Part shown: piece by piece, positions 33,175 to 45,861 of the stretch | How positions within the stretch are numbered: the stretch's first letter is position 1 | Layout of the letters: each line of letters begins with the position of its first letter | Source: Spodoptera frugiperda | Lineage: Eukaryota > Arthropoda > Insecta > Lepidoptera > Noctuidae | Length of the DNA stretch: 64,000 bases | NCBI RefSeq assembly: GCF_023101765.2 | Contig: NC_064234.1 | Coordinates: 5,146,001 to 5,210,000 of the forward strand | Reading direction: 5' to 3' | Program-made: the position numbers and the translations under genes | The notes under the pieces: generated by a model | Database searches by the model: none | What the model was told of the DNA's origin: nothing | The model's input: only the letters and a program-made list of their open reading frames with translations

Positions 33175-35864
33175 TAGATGTACAATTTCAACACCTTTTC
33201 TCGATCTAGCAGCTAAATCTCATGATCCTGCCCGTAGGCAGTTTTAGCGACTTCAAAAAAGGTTCTATATAATATTCCTTTATGCCTTCATCACAGAGGG
33301 AATAAAAATAATGAACAAAAAGAAATAATCCCAGCATACCAACTGACTTTTATTACAAAAAACTTAATAGTGTTTCCGTGACACAAAAAGCGAATAGTTT
33401 GGGAGTTTCAAAGGAAAATAGGTCACACATTGTTATATAGAAGCTGAAAAGATTTCAGAGCTCACCTACTTTCATGTTGAAAAACAGTTTTATGTACTTA
33501 ATTACTTCAATAGATTTTCGACTATATTGTGCAAGGAATAGAGTTGAAAATGTAGTAAAGGAAGACAGATTAGAGAAGGTTGACCTGCTGATGTCAGTAC
33601 ATATGTACTTAACATTCTATTCATCTAATTTTATGAACACACATTAGGTTTTAAGAGGTTGAAACCAAAAAGGGTGTATGAAAACGTATTATTCGTACAT
33701 TTTCAAGGGTTTTCTATAATTTCCACATTTAGAAGTGAGGTCTTATATTCTGAGGTTGCCTTATCGCAGATAGACTGCGACAAAAACATAAACTTAATGC
33801 TAAACACAAAGTGAACATGAGAATTCAATTTATCCATCTATAACTTAATTTATTTTACAATAAAATGGCGGAAATCGTAGTAAAGTGGAGATCGGATGTG
33901 TAGGCGCAGGTCTGAGTGCGAATAATGACTCGCACGCGTGTTACAAACGATGCCGACAAATTCCATTGTTGGGGATCGTGCGCGCGCGCAGAATTGATGC
34001 GCGAACAATTGCACTATATCGTAGGGTTGACTATAGCTGTTTTTATTGTCTTTTTAGTTATAAATTGTGGATAAAAATCCAACCATAGAGACCATAGAGA
34101 TCCAACCTATCTCTTCACTAATTTCCTTTCGTCCAAAAGATCTTGAGCTAGAAAACTAGAAAGCTACTTGGGAAATATATTAAAGTATACAATATTTTCC
34201 ATGTTTACATTTTATCAACCATATTCTCATTCTCTTAAAATAATAGAAACCTTTATCAACACCGCAATATATAACGATTCTTGTCAGCATCCTACGGCAA
34301 CCATAACACATAACCTTTTGTATTACATAAAATAATGTTCTATATACATGCATATACCTACCTATAGAATCACACAATGGGAACTCATTGTATTGTTTAT
34401 TTACAAGCAGCGATGCATGAAATTACTCTCCGCTTAGTTTATATAAGTATATAAGCGATACCATCTATATAGCAAGAGTTGGTATGATTGATGTAATCAC
34501 CATGATGGTTTTCGCTTTCAGTTGCCATGTGTTAGTATTTAGTATTTATAATTGCAATCAGAGTTAGATATTGCAATTAAAGAACTAACTGCATTGCATT
34601 TTAATGCTATAAAAACTTTATTATAAAACCTTTTTTGTCCCAACTCTATGTTGTTGATAAAATCATGGCTGCTCTAAAAAAAAAAGATTTTGAAATTGGA
34701 ACGATTTTAAGTCTATGGTATTTATTGATAATCATGGCTGCATGTAAAAAATAGATTTTGAAATTCGTACGATTTTGAGGCGTTATTATAAAATTGGATT
34801 CTAATTTTAAAATTCGCAGGCTATTTTATGCTGATAGAATGATACTAATAAAATGGGATGTAATAGTTGAAATTAAACATTGCTTTTTATAAATAAAATT
34901 ACTACCTATATTTGAGCTATTTTATCGGAACCACGAGAAAGGTATCGAAACAATTTCTAACTGAAATACCGAATGCAAGAATCTGCGTTGCGAGAAACAG
35001 GTTATGCGGAGGCAAGTGCAGGACCAGTTCTCGCTACCAGTAATCTATTACCACTTGCACTTATATCCCACCGTTAGCTTCATGAAATTCTAAGTCCTAT
35101 AGGTATTACGAACATTTCTTGTATCATATTTAACACAGTTATGGATGAAAATCACCAAATTACAGTGCATTGGGACTTAATAGTTTTAAAAAACGTGAAC
35201 CTATTAAGTACACTTTGATTATAAGTGCACAATGATTCGACGATTTGAATGATTTCTCTTCTGAAGTGCAAGTAATTTTATAATATTTTTTGATACCTAG
35301 TTTTATTTATTGTCGCAAGTGCAACTCTCGAGTAAGAGTCTCGGGCAAAGTATAGCATGACTCCAGGCTAAATGAGCTTTACCGATATTACTTAGGACTC
35401 CTAACCTGATGCCCAGTGGATATATCACCCTTAAAAGAATAAAAAAAAAATTTATGTCATAATCCAGGAAGAATAGAACACGAAATTAATCTCCTACTCC
35501 GGAGTTCGCTATAAGAAAACAGATCCTGAAAACTATAAAAGAACCTTCTCTCTTTACACCTTACCGACCACAAACAAGAACAATAACTAATAGAGTCATC
35601 CAATCTAACAAAATGTCCACCCAATTTGACTAAAATACTTCAAATGACTAAAGAAGTAAGTACGTAAATTGTGAACAACATAAAGAAGAGAGGTTCCAAT
35701 TTATGTTCAACCAGAAATACAAAAGAAAGCACTTATTGAATAAGGAACCTAGATTATTGCGACTTAAAAGGATCTAAGTGAAGTTGGAGCTATATTTCTT
35801 GTCAAAAGGAGTTTGTTTCAAATTGGACGGTTAATAAAATTGTGAATGTAGACGGAAGATATCA
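33175..35864. other. intronic noncoding DNA
   Basis: AT-rich. A short (CG)n run lies at 33979-33990, and two imperfect copies of ATCATGGCTGC...AGATTTTGAAATT occur at about 34663-34700 and 34731-34765. No gene is recognised. Confidence 0.5.
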
Positions 35865-36062
35865 ATGACTGCCTCGTTGGCCGAGTGGTCGCAAGTACGA
35901 CTGCTGGGTAAGCGGTCTCAGGTTCGATTCGCAAGTTGGGTTAATGGAACTGTGCCCAGTATTATGGCATTAGGCTCACCTCCATTACAAACGGCGAAAA
36001 GTAGGTGTGCATTGTACAGTGGCAGGACGTACCATAATGTGCACCTCTGCCTCTGCCCTCTG
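35865..36062 (+). mobile_element. tRNA-derived SINE, first family
   Basis: Clear tRNA-like head: A box TTGGCCGAGTGG (about 35877-35888) and B box GGTTCGATTC (about 35921-35930). The body TTATGGCATTAGGCTCACC and TGTGCACCTCTGCCT matches the SINE at 24663-24942. The 3' CTTCGGGGATAAAA tail is lost and no target-site duplication was found. The open frame across it is incidental. Confidence 0.88.
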
Positions 36063-36285
36063 TCAAAATACATAATTATTATTAATAGATATTTACCAAG
36101 AAATCACACATACGTTTTATTACTAAATATTACATCATTGCCAAGTTCGAAATTACGTCAATTTAATTTAAAATTACGTCAATATTAAGTTTTATTGACA
36201 TTTATCAGTATACATATGTCATATAAGAAATCATTTACTTACATTCCACAGTTTTTAGAACCTTAAATATCAATTAATATATTAA

Positions 36286-36408
36286 GCGCCTGTTTCACCA
36301 CCTTCATATAAGTGCCCGATAAACTTATGTGACAGATAGTTCATACAAATTACGTTCTTAATTCAAAGTTATCGGACATAGCGACTATCCAGACATTGTG
36401 AACCGGCC
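36286..36408. mobile_element. 123-bp MITE flanked by TTAA, copy 1
   Basis: TTAA flanks both sides (36282-36285 and 36409-36412), the piggyBac-type target duplication. The ends GCGCCTGTTTCACCACC and ACATTGTGAACCGGCC are imperfect inverted copies, with internal GCCCGATAAACTT and AAGTTATCGGA also inverted. A second copy lies 1.26 kb away at 37546-37680. Confidence 0.82.
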
Positions 36409-36869
36409 TTAAAACTAAATTTCACAATCATTGAATAGAACAAAACATCATAATATAACAGAGAAGAATCCACACCAAGCCTTATCCAGAAAGGTCAACA
36501 AAACTACTTCAAAATTGCACCTTACTGCTATGTAAATAGAGTCATTAAGGAACTTTGTTGTCTCCGGTGATTATCTCAAGTAAATGCCTGGAGGTAGGTA
36601 ATCCTAGTAAAGTTGGGAACACACTGGGTACAAGCCTCGCTCCACGTTAATAGTCACGAATGCTACCTGCGGCCTAATGGCGCTAACTTCAGCCAAATTG
36701 CTTGCTAAATCCAACTACACGTAACGGGACGGCTACGATACGAGATACCTTTGTTCGTTAATTGACATCTGACGTAGAATGTCCCTTAAAATGTTAGGTT
36801 TTTGCTAAATAAACTCTTGTTTTGAGACTTCTTTACATCGATGTGGATGAAGTTTAAGATATCTATATA
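36409..36869. other. intronic noncoding DNA
   Basis: No gene or repeat is recognised. Confidence 0.5.
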
Positions 36870-37160
36870 TTAATACGTGATGCAAAAACTTTGGACCGCT
36901 ATTTACGAAAATTGCGCGGACGTAGGAGCATAAAATTTGGTACACTTATAGTTTATGTGTAGGAGAAGTGAAGAACGCTAATATTTTTCAAAAATAATAC
37001 TTTTAAAGTACATTAAATCAATAAATAAAACATTACACACACATGCTCACTTCTGATCGTATTTGACAAAACGTCAAAATCGATAGACATTGCGATGATA
37101 TTGACGTCTCATATGAATAGAGTTTTATAAAAGAGTTTGTTTGAGTTTGAGTTAAATAAA
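36870..37160 (+). repeat. unclassified dispersed moth repeat
   Basis: ACGTGATGCAAAAACTTTGG, ACGAAAATTGCGCGGACG and AACGTCAAAATCGATAGACA then TTGCGATGATATTGACGTC look like a repeat I recall from other moth genomes. No terminal repeats, tail or coding remnant can be seen, so boundaries and class are uncertain. Confidence 0.5.
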
Positions 37161-37541
37161 AATTATCCTTGAACGTATGTTAAGTGGTATTGTAAATTAA
37201 ATCGTATATGGTTGAATTTCAACCACTAGGCGACCACTAGTTATATTTAACGCAAATACCACTATGTTATCTACACTTAAAATCTAAGATATAATTTCAG
37301 TTTAGTAACTACAACAAAACAAACATTACTTATAATTTAAAAAAATACTTATAATTTAAAAAAATTGCAATTATTAAACACTACACCACTAAATTAACTA
37401 AAAATCACGGTTTACTCACGTAAATTATTACAAAAATAGCCCATTACGTTTTGTCAACAAGTGACTAATTTAGATACACATTTGATTTATTTTCCTTAAA
37501 GTCTAAGAATGTAATTAACAATTTCGGATTTATTTATGACA
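37161..37541. other. intronic noncoding DNA
   Basis: AT-rich with a small tandem TACTTATAATTTAAAAAAA duplication near 37327-37366. Nothing else is recognised. Confidence 0.5.
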
Positions 37542-37545
37542 TTAA

Positions 37546-37680
37546 GCGCCTGTTTCACCACCTTCATATACATAAAGTACCTATGGTGCCCGATAAACTT
37601 ATGTGACAGATAGTGCATACAAATTACGTTCTTAATTCAAAGTTATCTGATACATAGCGGTTATCCAGACATTGTGAAAC
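37546..37680. mobile_element. TTAA-flanked MITE, copy 2 with insertion
   Basis: Starts GCGCCTGTTTCACCACC after TTAA (37542-37545), like copy 1 at 36286. It has a ~13-bp insertion (near 37572-37584) before GTGCCCGATAAACTT. The right end GACATTGTGAA is present but the last bases and the TTAA are lost. Confidence 0.8.
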
Positions 37681-38948
37681 AAGTTCTATCAAATATTAAC
37701 TTTACTACAAAAATATCACACAACACCTAATGAATATCCTACTAGACAGGCAATATCCAAACACATATTCCGAATATCCTTCGCCCCGTACAAGCCCTAG
37801 CAAGACCATTAGGGTTGGTACACGCTACAATCGTGACTATCTCGTAACGTTGCGTGCTAACTGAAACATTTCTCTTTTTAAACCCCACTATCTAACCAGT
37901 ATCGTTAGGGCCACTATGGTAAACGGAGCTGAAAAATGGAGACATAAATATTCTTTTTGAAATGCAAACGCTTGCGGGTGGTCGGCTCTTTGTTCGAGTA
38001 AACAAACTTGTGAAGTTTGTGTGAGAATGAGTTATTGTAGGTTTTTGTAAAGAATTTATTTTTACTTTTAAGTAAATGATGTAATTTCTGACTTGCTTAC
38101 TGGTTATGGTTAATTGTAATACACTCGAATTTTACAGTGAGTTTCCCAATTTTCTAACAAAGTGGTTAACCGACTTTCGATTCCCGCACGAAGCAACTCT
38201 TTGTCTAATTCACAAATTGTTGTTTCGAGTCTGGGTGTCATGTGTATGTGAACTTGTATGTTTGTAAACGCACCCAGGAACGACACAGGAGAAAAACATA
38301 CTGACGGACAATGTTTTAAAAAAAGTAAACGTACTTAATACGTCTATGTCTCAAAATAATTATTAACTAAGTATTCGTTTAAATTTCAAAGTAAATCAGC
38401 ATTCGTTGTATACCAAATCATTACTTTGATTTGCAATACAAGTTCCTATAAATATAAAAATCCTACAACAAACCGCAAACAAAATTACTCAATTAAAAAA
38501 AAAATATTCACAACAACAAAAAAAAATCTCCTGCCCAATTAAAAAAAGGATACGTACCTATGACGTCAGCGTACCTAAACGTGTCAGCAACAAACAGGTC
38601 GCGTGGGGTAGGTCGCGGTATGACCCTGCGAATTGGAACGCCCAGCCTCCCTCCGTGCCCCAGTTCCAAAGCAATGGATACACGTGTGTACTCGCCTTTG
38701 TGATATCGACCACTTTAAGGAAACTTTACTTAAGTACCCAGTGTATTATTAGCTTTATTTTGATTCGGGGGTCATTCGTTAGACTATTTATAGTTTTTAT
38801 ACGATTTTGAATTCTATTGCTTTGTCTTTATTTATCTTTTGCTCGGTCATCATAACGCCTGAGGGATTACATGTATACAACATAACGCAAGCATTTTTTC
38901 ACGACGATTTTCTTTGAGGCACCTAATACCTTAATTAATATAGATCAC
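37681..38948. other. intronic noncoding DNA
   Basis: No gene is recognised. A short GC-richer stretch lies at about 38560-38670. Confidence 0.5.
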
Positions 38949-39080
38949 TAGCCGATGCCCACAGCTTCGCTTGCGTAGATTACGGACGTTATGACTTTAT
39001 TTTCTAAAATAAAAAGTAGGCTAAGTTACTCCTTAGTACATCAATTCAGTCCAAACAGACAGACAAACAAAAACTGTAAA
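38949..39080 (+). mobile_element. RTE-like 3' fragment, diverged
   Basis: CTAGCCGATGCCCACAGCTTCGC, AAAAGTAGGCTAAGTTACTC and CAGTCCAAACAGACAGACAA follow the same order as the copy at 33002-33174 but with many changes and a deletion. Class by similarity only. Confidence 0.6.
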
Positions 39081-39612
39081 AAGTGTTATTTTGGTATATG
39101 TATCATACGTATAATATTCATTTGCAAACAGACCCTCCAATTTTATTTATTAGTCTAGATCAAGATTAAAAACTCATTGGTGGTAAAATTACAAAGCTGT
39201 AATATTATAAAGGTAGAAGAAATAGATAAATGTTTGACTCATGCAATGTTTCTGATAAGCCGTTCAAACCTTCTAAGCTTTGAACTGGAAAATTACTTTT
39301 TCATTGAAAATTAAATTATACAAGAAGCAGGTAATATTAGACACCAAAGTAAGTATAAAGACGTCAGCTTGTCAGTAGCACAAGTTACACTAAGTATGAA
39401 CTTAAACTTAATTTTCATAAGATATTGCGTGGGAGTCAGTCAGTCAAGAATAAAGGGTTTCCCTTTTATAACAAAGAAGTATGAGAGAGTTATGCTTCGC
39501 TAGCTCGACCAGTGTGATACCACGGCCTCACAGAAAACCGTCGTGAAACAACGCTTGCTTTGTGTTTCGCTGTGTGAGTGAGGTTATCGAAGGCCCAATC
39601 TGAGAAGTGGTA
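39081..39612. other. intronic noncoding DNA
   Basis: No gene or repeat is recognised. Confidence 0.5.
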
Positions 39613-39712
39613 TATTTTTTGAGGAAGTAACAATCCTTCTAATGCCTTGAAATGTCAGACTCTTACTGACTAAAAACCGCCCGATTCCTACTCCTGGTTT
39701 TCGAGCTCTCTC
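39613..39712 (+). repeat. dispersed repeat family R1, copy 3 (truncated)
   Basis: TGTCAGACTCTTACTGACTA, AAAACCGCCC and CTACTCCTGGTTTTCGAG match the core; the GAGCCGGAGCCCCGG end is missing. Confidence 0.8.
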
Positions 39713-40674
39713 ACGCGCCCCGTCTCCTCCTTAGACATGACTGCAGAAGGAGGAGACGGCATCCCAATCCTTCTCGCTCCATACCATGGCCTGAACCAAT
39801 GCCAGACGCGAGAAGTCGTCGTCGCCGAGGATCGTAGAAGCTAGCTAGCGCTTTGTAGATATTTCCTACTTCATAGGACAAAGAAACAAAGTTTGAGATG
39901 CACATAGAAAAAAAATTTACTCAACATAATTTATCTCAATAAGGTTTTCCTGTTATTCATCTTAACGGGTCAGTGTGCCGTACCGGGATAGCTCGCCGGT
40001 GACCCGGTCGTAACCCGGTTTATTTACCGTTTACCGAAATTTACCGTACATTGTAGGTAAGTCCTTTTGTTGCTAGCTCTTGTAATCAAATCTGAAGCCT
40101 TTTGTTTTACGTTTCAAGTGCGAAATTGATATCAACTTTCGCTTTTGAGATTCACGTAGGGACTTTATTTACTAGATTTAGAAACTGTTACTGTTACTAA
40201 AAATTATTTAGTTTTAAAAAATAGTTATGAGACAAAGTTTTGTACTTACGCACACAGAATATTAAGAATTTCTAAGCTCTTTAATCCCGAATTAAAAAAG
40301 AATTCTAAAATAAATTTTTAATTAAATTCAAATTAAGAACGTAATATTTTTTTCGAAAATAAAAGTCTTAATAAGGTCTTGCAGTTTTGACGACCTACCA
40401 CATCTATGTAGCACAAACGATTTAAACACATCTTCCATTGTAATAGAGTACATAATAGCTTGTATACAAACTACTATCGATAGTGTTGTAGTAAATAGAG
40501 GGAGTTAGATGGCTTCGTTGGTCATTGGCTACTCGAATTACTTCCGCCTTAGGCCATGGCCTGAAATAGTTGAGTGCTGCACTAAAATGGCCTCGCTGAT
40601 ATCAAAAACATATTTCTTTCTCTTTCTAATACTATCTACTATATATCTGTAGATTACTAATTTTGTACTTAAAC
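39713..40674. other. intronic noncoding DNA
   Basis: No gene is recognised. The first 130 bases are GC-richer than average. A short direct repeat of CCGGTGACCCGG/CCCGGTTTATTTACCG type lies near 39988-40035. Confidence 0.5.
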
Positions 40675-40838
40675 ATCACATAAGTACCACTTCATTTGCA
40701 GCAAATGATTTTCAGTAATATTCATCGACCATCTACGTATATGATAGTGATTTGAAACTGATCACATAAGTACCACTTCATTTGCAGCAAATGATTTTCA
40801 GTAATATTCATCGACCATCTATATTATAGTGATCCGAA
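40675..40838. repeat. 86-bp tandem duplication
   Basis: ATCACATAAGTACCACTTCA starts at 40675 and again at 40761. The two units are almost identical for about 70 bp (through CATCGACCATCTA) and then differ by a small indel, so the duplication is recent. Confidence 0.93.
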
Positions 40839-40849
40839 GATGTTAACTG

Positions 40850-40968
40850 CCTAACGGGTTACCGTGGCTCCGGCTCGAAAAGCATAAATAGAAACGGGGT
40901 GGTCTTTAGTCAGTAAGAGTCTGACTCTCCGTCTCGCCTCGCGTAAAACATCGGATGATTTCCCCCCT
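40850..40968 (-). repeat. dispersed repeat family R1, copy 4
   Basis: The inverse of the family core: GGCTCCGGCTCGAAAAGCA, GGGGTGGTCTTTAGTCAGTA, AGAGTCTGAC and TCGGATGATTTCCCCC. It lies 12 bp after the 86-bp tandem duplication. Confidence 0.85.
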
Positions 40969-43900
40969 AGACAAAAAATCTTTATGATAGTAACTGCTTG
41001 GCTGGTAAAGTGTAATTATACATATAACAGCTTAGAAATAAAATTCAATTGTGACAATCAACAACATTTAAATGGCATGACCCTAAAATCTAACCTAGGA
41101 CCTCTGTAATCAACATTCACGCTTGACTAAGTCAAAGAAACCTTCAACATTTTTCTTAAAAAAAAAACTATGAATCTGTCTAGCACAATATCTATACGAA
41201 CAAAAGCATTCAAATATCAATCTTAAAAATAATAAAGATAAAAATCAAAATCCTAAAGCATCAGCTCCTCCCGTTCACCGGGACCGGGGTCGAAGTTAAG
41301 GTTAACAATATCCAGGTACCGTACAGAAATAATGACATTGATAAAAGCACTATAAATATATAATACATAAGGTATATATTCGTCTGAAGTCTAGACTAGG
41401 TAATTGTTGTAGGCGGATGGTGGATATCAAATTCTAAGTTCTTTGTTATCAGTTATTTAGTACATAGATAGCTATATAGGGTCTAATTGTGACTAATGGA
41501 TATGTCTTTCAATATAACAAACGGGTTACTTAAAGCAATTTTTGTTGGAATACTTGGTATTTTATTTATAAGCCGTAAAAGAATTTGATCCTATTGTGAT
41601 TAATCGTACAAATTACCTTATTTAACTGGTGAAAATAGGCAAGATGACTTATTTTTATTTCAATGTCCGCCTTGTAAATTATTAGACACGTATTTTTCCT
41701 TTTTTTACAGAAACAAATACTTCCGAAGATATATTATTATCAATTTGAAATATTGACGTCACTTCTAGGTACATAAAACGTAGAAGTGACTTATTTGCTC
41801 CCACTCCTAAACTTTGATTCGTTAAGTATTGTTATATTATAACTATGACAAAATAAAAAATACGTAACTAACTATCTAATTTTATTTCATTACCTAACTG
41901 ACGTACTAAATAGTTTTTTTTAATTTTCATACCATGTCATCATCCGCTCTCTAATTCAATCTCTAAACAATCTCAGCTGTGTTACTAGACTACAGACATA
42001 CTTATTTCAGTATACCAAATTGATTTTAAAAAAAAGAACGTCAGAAAAAACTAAATACGGAACACACAACGGTTCTTTAAAGAAAAAACGTTACGAATCC
42101 ACATTGATATTCGAAAAGAGAATATTTTGAATATTTGACCATTGATGAATCTTGAAAACCGAACGAATGACGTAGAAGAGGTCCATTGAAAAACAATAGT
42201 CGTCACGAAATGTTCTCAACAGATTTTGACATGGAATCAATGAATAACAAACAGCAACCATCATTAAATGTTGCACAAGATGCAACAAGAACATTAAATC
42301 GTGATATTGAATTTGATGATCCTAAAAAAACAATAATTGGCAATTAAAATTTGATGATAAATAGGTTTTTGTTGCTTCGAATGGAAACCTAATTCAATTT
42401 CAACTTAATACCTAACCTACTATAGAATCTATTTTAACTAATTTAGTTATCTAGAAAGATAAACTAACAAATTGAAAAAAAAGCACTATGGCACGCAAAA
42501 CCACGTTGTTTCCCGCCACAACAAAACATCAAACTAATAAACATTAGCGAGTAAACCATTAACTCAATCGATTTCTAGAATCAATAAAATTCAAATAAAG
42601 AATATGAAGAAAAAAAAGAATCGAATACGAGGTACGTTAGCAATTAAATTACAAAATAAGTAAATCGAGATCGACAAAGACAAGATAGGTCGAAGCGAGG
42701 GCGATTGCAGTGTGCATACATAACATATGAGCAGTTGTATGCTCATCCGTATTCAAGGGCGAGCAGACCGCTTGCAGCCAACACAGAACGATCATGATGC
42801 AGGTGACGCAATCACGTAATTCAACGATGAAAAGCAGTTGTTTGCTGAAAGAATTGGGCTCTTTGATGGACAAACATGTTTGTTTGTAGTTGGAATTTGT
42901 ACCTTGTTGAGACATCAACAGATTCTACTTATACGAATTTAATTCTATTGGGCAGTTCACTAAGTACTTTATAGTCAGTTCAGTACCAAGTTATTAATGC
43001 CGTAGACGAAGTAATTTGAATTGAGAAAGCATACAAAACTCGAAATTCTTTCATAAAATTAGAACCCGTAGGAAAATTTCTATGAGTTATGAATGAGACC
43101 TTCAATATTTCATGGAAAACATTTTCCAGAAGACGACAAGACAGTTCTATAAAGCGCAATTAACTTTCTAATACAAATTGTAATGGTCAATTAAATCGTT
43201 AAAATAACTAATGATGTAAAGACTGCATTATTTATATATAATGGCAATTTGAGCGTCCGTAAAAGAAGAGAGATAACGACCACGAGTAATCGAGGTCGGT
43301 CCAATTTATAGGGCTCTGGTACCTTGAACCTTGGAAGCATTTGTAAATTGACTACTATAAAAGTCAGTACCCATTACTGTGTGGTTTCCTTCTTCAGCTA
43401 TTTGAACTTTTTGAAGGCGATCCTTTATTGCTATAATGGGTCTTGTCTGGTCTGATTGTTATCTTCTGTCCTAGTTGAAAGTCCAATTATTTGTGTCGCT
43501 TGGCTAATGGCTACAGCTGTTCTGTCTGATGTTTAGCAATTAACTGTTTTAGTTTACCTTCTGAGACACAACTTTCAATATCGTGAACAATGTTGAGAGC
43601 TTGTTGCATATGTTTGGCTTCTGTCTATGTTACACGTGTTTGTCACCAGTATGCACTTTCTGTAGTTTTGTAAATTGAATAGTATGCGTAAAGAGGCAAC
43701 TAAACAATTTTCGTGTTACATCTAAAGATTGCTCAATTGGAATAATTCAGGAATCTTTAAAGAGGAAATTTCACACCCAGCAGCATCAGCAAATGCGTAT
43801 ACGTCATAGTCTAGGGTCTAAGTTGATGTATAGTTTCAATCAAATACACTTGCACAATGTTCTTTTAATCAATGGATAGACAAGAATAATAATCGTCAAC

Positions 43901-44298
43901 GAAATAGGATTTCTTAATCACACTACCATTTCTTGACCATGGATCCAAAAATAAGTAAAAATATATAAAATGTTTTCCGTTCCCGAGGCTTCCGAGTGAT
44001 AGATACAATTATCATATTCAGTTGTGACCTCCAGTCCAGTGAATTAAACGTTCTTGTCGCAAAAACTCCGTATGGTTGTTGCTTATAAAATCAAAACAAT
44101 TATTTGCATGTTCGACTCCCCTTGAAACGCCTCTGGTTCTCGGAAACTTCGATACGATTATGTATTGAAAAAGATTTATGAATGGTCGAAATGTCCTGTT
44201 GTTGATGGTTGAAGAGTGTTTTGGAGTATTATTTTAATATTTTAGGCACATACACACCAAACTATCTAATTTCTTCCATAGAATCGAAATGATATTGA
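40969..44298. other. intronic noncoding DNA
   Basis: AT-rich; no gene is recognised. A stretch at 42650-42910, with more even base composition and few low-complexity runs, might be a conserved element, but no specific motif set supports this. Confidence 0.45.
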
Positions 44299-44425
44299 GG
44301 GTCGAAAATCATCCAAAAACTTCTCCCGCCAGGGAGAGTCTGACTCTTACTGACTAAAAACCACCCCACTCATACTCCTGCTTTTCGAGCCGGAGTCTCG
44401 GTAACTTGCTAGGCCGCAGTTCCAT
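44299..44425 (+). repeat. dispersed repeat family R1, copy 5
   Basis: AAAATCATCCAAAAACTTCTC, GAGTCTGACTCTTACTGACT, AAAAACCACCCC and GCTTTTCGAGCCGGAG match the core; TAGGTAGTCC is partly deleted. Confidence 0.87.
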
Positions 44426-45810
44426 GCATTACACTTGGCATCAGAAGTCCAAACTAGAACTATTAATTATTTACGTAATAGTCAATCATAACTTAAAGTG
44501 CACTCTTCTTTATTTCATCGCAGAAGACGAATGAGAAAGTATAAAATGTTTACGGGAGAAAATATTGCAATAAAATTAATTTCTATATTTAAACCAGGCA
44601 TCAATGTAACTGCAATCTACAGTTGAATTTTAAAATTGAAATCCGATTTCATAGCTTAGTCAATGGTCGTGCTTGCACCTAGCCCAACGTAGCAATCGAG
44701 TATAAATCATTTTGCAGTCATTTCTGGTAGAATATTTTACGTAGGTACTCCTGCTTTAGTGCCACTACCTAAATCAAAATATGTAAATGTTGAGTAGCAG
44801 TTTTATTTAGTACGTGTCCAACTAGCATCGATCAATCGCCGTCGCCCATACAACCGTGGTCTACCAATCAATCACCGCTTTACATTCCTGATTGATTGCC
44901 AATATCTACTAGTGCGAATTGAAAACCTAGAATTATTTTTACTTGTTCTATTTATGGGACATTAGAATGAGCAATCGGACAATATTTATTTTTCCCTTTA
45001 TTCATATATTATGTGTTAAATCCTTGTAGGTTAATTTACGTTTACCTAATTTTAATTCGAACAAAGCATTGAATATGACATTAAAATTAGGTTGGTAAAC
45101 AGGTAAACAAATAATTTAGTCGCAAAAGCTGAAAATAACATTGGAAAAGAAAAACCTTGTATCATTTTAAATCAGTTTCATCGCGCACAGAAACGTGTTC
45201 AAAGAGCGATGAAAGCAAACCATAAAGAAGTCAAATAAAAAGCAAGATAATCCGCGTAAATAATTCCATTTCAATGGATGTTGTTTGTGTAAATATATTC
45301 TGCGCTGTCAACGTCACAAAGAGCTGAAGGGATTGCATGCTCATCGCGCGATAAAGCCCCCAACAAACGCAAAGTACAGTTCGAACTAAAATTTCCACCT
45401 TTAAAATATTCGTCATAAACATAAATTGTCGCAAACACTGCAAAAAGAAGTAAAAGTCCTTCGGAGCTCACAAACCATTGTTAGGACAGAGCACAATAGA
45501 GCTCTCGGAGGAACTGTTTACTTCTATTCTATTCTGGAGAATCAATTCCAGAGTGCTATAATAATCCCCCTTTGGGAATCATTGAGCTATGTGCAGCCAC
45601 TCTGCAGTTATTCTCTGAGGGACACTATTGTTGCGGTGCAGAATTCCACAGTATTTGCAGCTGACTGTACTTTGGTTATGGCTTAAGTACTCTTTTGGGT
45701 TGCTGTAGAAATAAGTTCTTTGGTAAAAACAAGAAAATGACAACATATTCTGACACATAATACAGCCAAACCAGATAGCAAAATTAAACTTCTTTCTTAT
45801 TTTGTTACAG
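44426..45810. other. intronic noncoding DNA
   Basis: Overlapping short open frames on both strands at 45230-45700 show no recognisable domain. The stretch at about 45190-45390 has mixed composition, as conserved intronic elements often do. Confidence 0.45.
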
Positions 45811-45861
45811 GTATGCATTTTGATGTTGATTTTACAAAGACAGCTGCAAAAGCAAATGGAG
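45811..45861 (+). other. candidate 51-nt cassette exon
   Basis: A strong 3' splice site (TTCTTTCTTATTTTGTTACAG ending at 45810) is followed 51 nt later by GGAG|GTAAGA (donor GT at 45862-45863). Fifty-one is a multiple of three, so an included cassette would keep frame if it holds no stop in the reading phase. The exon contains ATGCATTTTGATG at 45813. No homologous peptide is recognised. Chance pairing of splice-like sites in 64 kb is quite possible. Confidence 0.25.

Noticed and set aside
35865..36188. 107-codon open frame on the plus strand
   Set aside because: It is the translated tRNA-like head and body of a SINE.
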